DNA of 64,000 nucleotides, from positions 32,709 through 96,708 of the forward strand of contig JAEUJW010000087.1 in assembly GCA_016793465.1 (NCBI GenBank). The letters run 5' to 3'. A model generated the notes under the pieces. It was not told where the DNA came from and did no database searches. It saw nothing but the letters and a program-made list of their open reading frames with translations. The DNA is from Myxococcales bacterium. Its GTDB lineage: Bacteria > Myxococcota > Polyangia > Nannocystales > Nannocystaceae. A program made the position numbers and the translations under genes. Positions 55,032-61,311 of the stretch are shown one piece after another; position 1 is the first letter of the stretch, and each line of letters begins with the position of its first letter.

Positions 55032-55059
55032 GTGGAACTGTCCCATGGGACAGCTCCAC
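55032..55059. promoter_or_regulatory. Long palindrome around CTGTCCCATGGGACAG
   Basis: The exact 16-bp palindrome (55038-55053) is extended by GTGGA/TCCAC arms after one mismatch, giving a stem of about 12 pairs. It lies 65 bases before the GTG of the membrane protein gene in a 263-base gap with no gene, so it could be an operator or an RNA structure in the leader. Confidence 0.6.
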
Positions 55060-55124
55060 TCCGGCGCGGCCACGCCCTGGGCGCGGGGCGTCGCGGGCCA
55101 CCGTTCACCGCCGGAGGTCTCCCC

Positions 55125-56189
55125 GTGTCATCGCATCGTCCACCGTCGCGCTCGCCGCAGCGCGTCCGCTCCCTCGTCCTCGCCACCGGCCTCGCCGCGC
55201 TGGCGGTCCTCGGCCAGGCCATGCTCGTCACACCCGCACCGGGCGCGCTGCAGCAGGCCGGCACCTTCGTGCTCGCCGCCTTCGGCCTGTTGCTGCTCGG
55301 CAGCCTGCTGACCCGCCTGCGCGGCCTGTGGCACACCCACCTGCGCTCGGGGTTCGTCCGCGTCGGCGCCGCCCTGTGGTCGTGGACCGGCCGCGTGTGG
55401 CCGCGCTCCGCCGCCGACGCCAAGGACGGCCCCGGCCTCGGCGCCGGCGAGCGCATCGCGCTGATCGCCGGCCTGGTGCTGAGCGCCCTCGACGTCGCCC
55501 TCACCACCCTGCTGCTGCGCGACGTGTTCCCCGAGCCGCCGTACCGCTTCGAGCTGTTCGGCCTGCTGTCCGAGACCGCCAGCGAGTGGTCGTTCTACGT
55601 GGTCGTGGCCCTGTTCAAGACGCTGCTCGAGGTGTGGTTCGGCGTGTTCGACCGCATCCGCAGCGCCGCCGCCGGCCCGAGCGCGCTGCGGTGGTTCGTG
55701 CTCGGCGGGGCCTCGGCCTTCGACGCCGCCCTCGCCGCCGCGCGCGGCATGCTGCTCGCCGAGCAGGGCATGGGCGGCTCGGCCGTGATGGTCTCTAACA
55801 TCGTGTTCGTCGGCTTCGGCGTCGCCGTGCCGTGGGTCGCCGCGCACACCGGCGGCCTGCTGGTCGCCGGCATGGACGGCTTCCTCGCCCGCATCGGCCT
55901 GCTGCGCTGGCTCGCCGCCCTGCCGCGCATGCTGCTGCTCGTGGCCCTGTGGCTCGCCGTCATCGCCGTCAGCCTGCCGGCGCTCGCGCTCGTGCTCGGC
56001 GTCGGCGCGCTCGCGCTGGTGTGGTTCGCCCTCGACGACGTCATCGCCACGATCCTCGGCCACGACGACAGCGGCCCGCTCGCCCCGGCCCTCCCCGTCG
56101 AGGTCGTGCAGCTGACCCGCGACTCCGACGAACCACCCTCGCAGCCCCCGCTCGCGCTGCCCCGCGTGCAGGTCGGAGGTGCCCCGTGA
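55125..56189 (+). CDS. Polytopic membrane protein coupled to a VWA-like protein
   Basis: A 354-residue membrane protein of no recognised family. About seven hydrophobic segments are visible (LVLATGLAALAVLGQAMLV, AGTFVLAAFGLLLLGSLL, IALIAGLVLSALDVALTTLLL, WSFYVVVALFKTLLEVWFGVF, VMVSNIVFVGFGVAVPWVA, ALPRMLLLVALWLAVIAV, ALALVLGVGALALVWFAL). The GTG at 55125 is fixed by GGAGG eight bases upstream; an earlier in-frame ATG lies beyond the palindrome and is less likely. Its stop overlaps the next GTG (GTGA), so both proteins are made together. Confidence 0.7.
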   Translation: MSSHRPPSRSPQRVRSLVLATGLAALAVLGQAMLVTPAPGALQQAGTFVLAAFGLLLLGSLLTRLRGLWHTHLRSGFVRVGAALWSWTGRVWPRSAADAKDGPGLGAGERIALIAGLVLSALDVALTTLLLRDVFPEPPYRFELFGLLSETASEWSFYVVVALFKTLLEVWFGVFDRIRSAAAGPSALRWFVLGGASAFDAALAAARGMLLAEQGMGGSAVMVSNIVFVGFGVAVPWVAAHTGGLLVAGMDGFLARIGLLRWLAALPRMLLLVALWLAVIAVSLPALALVLGVGALALVWFALDDVIATILGHDDSGPLAPALPVEVVQLTRDSDEPPSQPPLALPRVQVGGAP

Positions 56190-57187
56190 GCGCCGCCCAC
56201 GCCCTCTCCGCCCTCGCCGGCCTCGCCGTGGTCGCCGCCGCCCTCGGCGGCATGATGGCCTGGCAGTCGAGCTCCGACTCCGAGGCCCGCAGCGCCGCCG
56301 AGGCCCGCGGCGAGTGGCGCCCGCCCTGCGCCGCCCGCCTCGGCCCCGCCTACGCCGCCGTCGCCCCCCGGGTGAGCGAGCAGCCCGGCCCCCCGCGCAC
56401 GCTGCTGTTCGGCGTCGACCGCAGCCCGTCGAACCTCGAGCTGTCCGACGAGCAGATGGACGCCGTCACCGCCCACGCCGCCGCGGCCCCCGCCGACGTC
56501 GGCGTCGGCGTGCTCCTCATCTCCGACCGCAGCGAGCGCTCGTCGACCCCCGACATGCCGTTCGAACCGGCGACCCCGCCGCGCAGCCACGCCCCGGGCG
56601 ACCTCCCGTGCGCCCCCGACTGCGCCGCCGACAGCCTCTTTAAAAAGAAGTGCCTCGAGCAGATCGACGCGGCCCAGCGCTCCCGCGTCGCCACCCTCGA
56701 CGCCGAGGAGGACGCCCGCCGCACCGACCTGCAGGAGCGACGCGCCGAGCGCGTCCGCAGCTGGCGCGAGCAGGTCCGCGCCTGGGTGCCGAAGCCCGGC
56801 ACCTCGCTGCTCGGGTTCTGGACCAAGGTCGCCGACCTCCCGGTCGTGCGCCGCACCCCCGAGCGCGTTACCGTGGTCGTCTACTCCGACCTCGAGGAGG
56901 CCCGCACCGGCGACCGCAAGAAGATCGAAAAATTCCACCGCGACTACAAAAATCGCGGCGCCTGCCCCGAGGTCGACTGGCTCCCGCAGGGCCTCGGCGG
57001 CCTCGACGTGGTGCTCGTGCAGACGATCCGCGACGGCATCGACGCCGACGCCTGGGGCGGCCGCTGGGAGGCCCTGCTCACCTGCGCCGGCGCCCACGTC
57101 CGCCGCCACCGCTACACCCCGGCGATCCCCATCACCGAGCTGCTCGGCGACGATGACCAGCCTCCGCTGGTCGCCGCGGCTCACTGA
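56186..57187 (+). CDS. Membrane-anchored VWA-like protein
   Basis: A 333-residue protein with an N-terminal hydrophobic segment (LSALAGLAVVAAALGGMMAW), so probably an inner-membrane anchor with a periplasmic domain. TLLFGVDRSPSNLELS contains D-x-S-x-S, the metal-site signature of von Willebrand A domains. VGVGVLLISDRSE and VTVVVYSDLEEARTG are the expected strands. Between them lies a helical insert (CLEQIDAAQRSRVATLDAEEDARRTDLQERR) with several Cys (CAPDCAADSLFKKKC). GTG at 56186 overlaps the previous stop. It ends seven bases inside the convergent esterase gene. Confidence 0.65.
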   Translation: MSAAHALSALAGLAVVAAALGGMMAWQSSSDSEARSAAEARGEWRPPCAARLGPAYAAVAPRVSEQPGPPRTLLFGVDRSPSNLELSDEQMDAVTAHAAAAPADVGVGVLLISDRSERSSTPDMPFEPATPPRSHAPGDLPCAPDCAADSLFKKKCLEQIDAAQRSRVATLDAEEDARRTDLQERRAERVRSWREQVRAWVPKPGTSLLGFWTKVADLPVVRRTPERVTVVVYSDLEEARTGDRKKIEKFHRDYKNRGACPEVDWLPQGLGGLDVVLVQTIRDGIDADAWGGRWEALLTCAGAHVRRHRYTPAIPITELLGDDDQPPLVAAAH

Positions 57188-58083
57188 GCCGGGCGCAGCA
57201 CGCCGATGCCGCGCAACCACTCGAGCATGTCGTCCGGCCAGGTGTGCATCTGCGGCATGCCTGGCCGCTGCGCCATGCCGACCCCGTGGCGCCCGTCGTC
57301 ATAGATGTGCAGCTCCGCCGGCCGCCCCCTGGCCGCCATCGCCTCGTAGAACAGCTCGCTGTTGCGCGGGTCGACCTTCTTGTCGCGCCGCGTGGTGACG
57401 ATGAACGCCGGCGGGCTGTTGACGCCGACCAGCTTGTCGATCGACAGCTTGTCGGTCATCCCGAGCAGCCGCCGGTCCTGCCCGAGCAGGTTGTCCTTGC
57501 TGCGCTGGTGGGCCCACGCGTCGTCGAGCGTGACGACCGGATAGACCATGACCACGAAGTCCGGGCGACAGCTGACCCGCGCCAGCGGGTCGACGGCGTC
57601 CGCGTCGCCCTCGGCCTCGCAGGTGCTGCCGACCCAGCCCGCCATGTGCCCGCCGGCCGAGAAGCCCATCATGCCGATGCGCCGCGGGTCGACGCCGAGC
57701 TCCGCCGCCTGCGCCCGCACCGTCCGCACCGCCCGCTGCCCGTCGGCCAGGAACTCGCGGTGGTGATAGTCGTCGTTGCCCACGCGGTAGCGCAGCACGA
57801 TCGCCGCGATCCCCCGCTCGACCAGCCACCGCGCCGCCGGGAACGCCTCGACCCGCAGCCCGCCCGTGTGCGCGTAGCTCCCGCCCGGCGCGACCACCAT
57901 GGCCACGCCGGTCGCCCTGTCCGGCGGCGGCAGGTAGTACCACAGCTCCGGACGGTCGCCCTTGCCCTCACCCCTGGCCCCCGGCGCGCCGGTCGGCCAC
58001 AGCAGCGCGTTACGGTCGGCGTCGTGGCCCATGCAACCGGCCGACGCGAGCGCGAGGAGGAGGACGAGTCGTCGCAAGCGCAC
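57181..58083 (-). CDS. Secreted or lipid-anchored esterase (BD-FAE/acetyl-esterase type)
   Basis: A 300-residue alpha/beta hydrolase with a lipoprotein signal (LVLLLALASAGC). MVVAPGGSYAH is the oxyanion-hole region, MGFSAGGHMAGW the nucleophile elbow, TTRRDKKVD the acid and DDGRHGVGM the His. VMVYPVVTLDD and a short lid fit esterases that deacetylate carbohydrates. GTG at 58083 is chosen because it gives the signal; the frame stays open upstream. Its last seven bases overlap the convergent VWA-like gene. The substrate is unproven. Confidence 0.8.
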   Translation of the reverse strand: MRLRRLVLLLALASAGCMGHDADRNALLWPTGAPGARGEGKGDRPELWYYLPPPDRATGVAMVVAPGGSYAHTGGLRVEAFPAARWLVERGIAAIVLRYRVGNDDYHHREFLADGQRAVRTVRAQAAELGVDPRRIGMMGFSAGGHMAGWVGSTCEAEGDADAVDPLARVSCRPDFVVMVYPVVTLDDAWAHQRSKDNLLGQDRRLLGMTDKLSIDKLVGVNSPPAFIVTTRRDKKVDPRNSELFYEAMAARGRPAELHIYDDGRHGVGMAQRPGMPQMHTWPDDMLEWLRGIGVLRPAQ

Positions 58084-58154
58084 CGACTGTCCGCAATCTC
58101 CCCGCCAATTTCCAGCCCCAAGCGACGAGCGTACGCGTCGCCGCGTGCGGGGCG

Positions 58155-59813
58155 TCAACGGTTCGGCAGCCCGGCCACGCGATCGACCCCCACCATCGCC
58201 TTGACGCCCACGCCGGTCCGCGCCGGCAGCCCGGTCACCCGATCGACCGCGACGCCCGCGGCCGAAGGCTCGCCCTGGTGCCCCGACAACTTGGCCAGCG
58301 TGCGCTCGAGCGTGAACACCAGCGTGCGCTCCTCGGCCAGCTCGGGGTCGCTGGTCTGGCGCAGCGTCGACGCCAGCGCGTGGACAATTTGATAGGCCTT
58401 CTCCTGATCGTTGCTCTCGTGGTGCAGCGTCGCCGCGCTGGCCAGGCTGGTCGCCTGCTCGACGAGCACCCGCCCGCGCGTGAGCCCCACGCTCGCCCTG
58501 TCGGCGGCCACCAGCGTGAGGTCGACGCTGGCCTGGACCCGCTTGCCGGTGCGCTCGAGGTACCCGAGCTGGACACCCGCGACCGGACCACCGACCGCGG
58601 CCCGCGTCTCCGGCATGCCCGGCCTGGTGTCCGAGGCGAGGGCGACGTAGATCGCGCCCTTCTTGCGGCTGAGGAAGATCGTCTCGACGGCCATGGAGAT
58701 CTTCCCGCCGTCCTCCCACTTCAAGGCCTTGCCGGGGATGCCGTACACGCCGGCGATCTTCAGCCCCGCCGCCGGCTGGACGGTCAACCGCATGTCGTAC
58801 GCCAGCTCGGTCACCATGGTGTCGAACTCTTGTTCGAAGCGCCTCTGCATCTCGCCCACGTCGGAGAAGAAGAACAGGTTGCCCCCGCGCACGCTGCTGA
58901 TCGCCGTGGCCAGCTCGGCCCCGAACTGCACGCCGACGCCGATCGTCGTCATGCCGATGCCCGCCCGCGAGCCGTCGCGGGCCATGCCCATGAAGCTGTT
59001 CGCGTCGGTCGAGCCGACGTTCGGCCGCTCGTCGGTGAACAGCATCACCCGCGTCGACCCGGCGAAGCTGTGACTGCGCGCCAGGCGGAACCCGACCGCC
59101 AGGCCCTCCTCCATGTTCGTCGAGCCCGCGCTCGCGATCCCGCGGATCGCCCGCACGATCGCCCCGCGCTCGCGCACCGCCGTCGGAATTAAATATACGT
59201 GCGAGCGATCGCCGTAGAGCACGATCGACAGCTCATCGTCCGCGTTCATCTGCGACACGACTTTAATCAGACTCTCTTTGACCAGTTCGAGGGGCTGCCC
59301 CGACATCGAGCCGGACTTGTCGATCACGGCCACGAGGTGCAGCGGCGCTCGTTTAAAGGTCCGCGGGTCGAGGTTCGACGAGAAGCCGAGCTGGGCGAGG
59401 TAGCGGACCTCCGGCTGGACCATCAGCCCCGCCGGCATGGCCTCGCCGACGGTGCACAGCAGCTGCCCGCAGCGCTTGCCCGCGGCCACCGGCAGGTCGT
59501 GCTCGCTAAACAGCCCCTCCGGCGTGAACGTGTTCGGGTGCGGGATCTCCCCCGCCTGCACGCGGTCGCGGAAGTAGCCGATGTCCTGCGCCCCGCCGGG
59601 CGTCGCGCCCATGTCCGGGGCCATCAGCTCGCCGGCGACGGTGTCCATGGCGAAGTCGTAGACCGTCCCGGAGTACGGCGACGGCGCGGCGATCGGCGCC
59701 CGCTCCTTGTCCTCGCGCTCGGGCGGGCTCTCGCCCGCGGACACGTCGGGACCCAGCAGGGCGGCGAACAGGGCGAGGCCGGAGGCGAGGCGGAGCGACG
59801 ATCGATGCGACAT
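58155..59813 (-). CDS. Exported VWA-domain protein
   Basis: A 552-residue protein with a signal peptide (LASGLALFAALLGPDVSAG). The VWA domain (about residues 155-330) has the metal site DKSGSMSG in LHLVAVIDKSGSM, the Thr of SAGSTNMEEGL and the Asp-containing RVMLFTDERPNVG. C-terminal beta-sandwich-like regions follow, as in the YfbK/inter-alpha-trypsin-inhibitor-like family. The last 35 residues contain a short duplicated motif, VAVDRVTGLPAR and VGVDRVAGLPNR. ATG at 59813. Several A/T-ending codon runs occur (59186, 59261, 59352). Confidence 0.8.
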   Translation of the reverse strand: MSHRSSLRLASGLALFAALLGPDVSAGESPPEREDKERAPIAAPSPYSGTVYDFAMDTVAGELMAPDMGATPGGAQDIGYFRDRVQAGEIPHPNTFTPEGLFSEHDLPVAAGKRCGQLLCTVGEAMPAGLMVQPEVRYLAQLGFSSNLDPRTFKRAPLHLVAVIDKSGSMSGQPLELVKESLIKVVSQMNADDELSIVLYGDRSHVYLIPTAVRERGAIVRAIRGIASAGSTNMEEGLAVGFRLARSHSFAGSTRVMLFTDERPNVGSTDANSFMGMARDGSRAGIGMTTIGVGVQFGAELATAISSVRGGNLFFFSDVGEMQRRFEQEFDTMVTELAYDMRLTVQPAAGLKIAGVYGIPGKALKWEDGGKISMAVETIFLSRKKGAIYVALASDTRPGMPETRAAVGGPVAGVQLGYLERTGKRVQASVDLTLVAADRASVGLTRGRVLVEQATSLASAATLHHESNDQEKAYQIVHALASTLRQTSDPELAEERTLVFTLERTLAKLSGHQGEPSAAGVAVDRVTGLPARTGVGVKAMVGVDRVAGLPNR

Positions 59814-59862
59814 GCACGGGCTGGCACGCACGAGCTCGGTCGCCGATCTAGGCGATGTTCGT

Positions 59863-59878
59863 CTGTCCCCGAGGACAG
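59863..59878. promoter_or_regulatory. Palindrome CTGTCC-CCGA-GGACAG
   Basis: An exact copy of the repeated 16-bp palindrome, in the divergent gap between the VWA protein gene (start 59813) and the stalked lipoprotein gene (start 60053). It is placed 50 bases from the former start, where an operator could act. Confidence 0.6.
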
Positions 59879-60052
59879 CCGACCCCGACCGTCGTCCGGC
59901 CCCTCGCGCCCCCTGACGGCGCGGCCGCAGGGCTCGCCTTCGCCCGGTAGAACGCGTCACCGCCGGGGAAAGCTGGCCGCCGACCGCCGATCTGTGATTT
60001 GATGGCGGGACGTGGGGGCGTTCGGCCCCGCGTGCCTTTCGGAGACCCCCTT

Positions 60053-61117
60053 ATGCGCCTTCGCTTACCCGTACTCCTCCTCGCGCTGGCCGCCTGCGGC
60101 CCCGGCGGACAGGACACCGAGGCCGGCACCGACTCGAGCGACACCGGCTCCGTCTCGATGTCCTCGAGCCCCAGCGACCCGTCCACCGCGACCCTGCCGA
60201 CGACGCTCGACCCGACCACCGCGACCACCGTCCCGCCCGACCCCACCACCGCCACCACCGTCCCGCCCGACCCCACCACCACCGGCCCCGACCCCACGAC
60301 GATCCAGCCGACCACCGCCACCACGACCACCGACCCGACCTTCACCACCGACCCGAGCAGCTTCACCGTCTCCTCGCTCCCCCCGCCCGACACCAGCTTC
60401 AGCGACAGCTCGGCCTCTGACACCGAGGTCTTCATCTTCCCCGTCGACGTCGCGTCCCCCGGCGAGTGCAGCACCTTCGAGGAGGACTGCCCCCCGGGCT
60501 CGAAGTGCATGCCGTTCGCGTCCGGCAACTCGGGCACCTGGAACAGCACCAAGTGCGTGCCCGTCGTGCAGGACCCCGCCGGGCCCGGCGAGCCCTGCTT
60601 CGTCGAGGAGAGCGGCGTGTCCGGCGTCGACAACTGCGACTTCCACGCGATGTGCTTCTTCGTCGACCAGGCCACCCTGCAGGGCCGCTGCGTCGCCATG
60701 TGCAGCGGCAGCCCGCAGGACCCGGTGTGCCCGCCCGAGTCGCAGTGCATCATCGCCAACGACGGCGTGCTCACGGTGTGCCTGCCGACCTGCGACCCGC
60801 TCGACATCGCCTCCTGCAACCCGGGCGAGGTCTGCGTGTTCAGCACCGACGCCTTCCTCTGCGTGTCCGACGTCAGCCAGGACGACGGCGACTTCCCCGA
60901 CGGCTGCGAGTTCCTCAACGAGTGCGACCCCGGCTTCGCCTGCGTCGCCCCCTCGCTGGTCCCGCAGTGCGGACAGGACGAGTCCGGCTGCTGCTCGCCC
61001 TACTGCGACCTCGGCCAGCCGAACCTGTGCCCGCCCGGCCTGGCATGCGCCCCGTGGTTCGACCAGGGCCAGGCCCCGCCGGGCCTCGAGGACGTCGGCG
61101 TGTGCGCCGACCCCTGA
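60053..61117 (+). CDS. Cys-rich stalked lipoprotein
   Basis: A 354-residue surface lipoprotein. LPVLLLALAAC is the lipobox (Cys15). Residues about 20-125 form a Thr/Pro/Ser stalk with tandem TTATTVPPDP units. The rest is Cys-rich (for example CPPGSKCMPF, CPPESQC, CNPGEVCVF, CGQDESGCCSPYCDL), a disulfide-stabilised domain seen in many Nannocystineae-type lipoproteins. It is a single gene; the next minus-strand gene ends 138 bases later. Function unknown. Confidence 0.75.
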   Translation: MRLRLPVLLLALAACGPGGQDTEAGTDSSDTGSVSMSSSPSDPSTATLPTTLDPTTATTVPPDPTTATTVPPDPTTTGPDPTTIQPTTATTTTDPTFTTDPSSFTVSSLPPPDTSFSDSSASDTEVFIFPVDVASPGECSTFEEDCPPGSKCMPFASGNSGTWNSTKCVPVVQDPAGPGEPCFVEESGVSGVDNCDFHAMCFFVDQATLQGRCVAMCSGSPQDPVCPPESQCIIANDGVLTVCLPTCDPLDIASCNPGEVCVFSTDAFLCVSDVSQDDGDFPDGCEFLNECDPGFACVAPSLVPQCGQDESGCCSPYCDLGQPNLCPPGLACAPWFDQGQAPPGLEDVGVCADP

Positions 61118-61121
61118 GCCC

Positions 61122-61311
61122 GCGGCGGCCCGACTCGCGCAGCCGCGCCTCGACCTCGGCGACCAGCGCCGCGCGCCGACCCTCGAGCCCTCAGCGGCCC
61201 GACTCGCGCAGCCACGCCTCGATCTCGGCGACCAGCGCCGCCGACCCTCGAGCCCTCAGCGGCCCGACTCGCGCAGCCACGCCTCGATCTCGGCGACCAG
61301 CGCCGCGCGCC
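61122..61311. repeat. Tandem triplication of a kinase gene's 3' end
   Basis: The last codons and stop of the minus-strand kinase gene (61256-61311) are repeated at 61191-61255 (65 bp) and, with a few changes, at 61122-61190 (69 bp). The units are joined by CCGACCCTCGAGCCC. The extra copies lie downstream of the stop and are not in a continuous reading frame with it. Confidence 0.9.
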
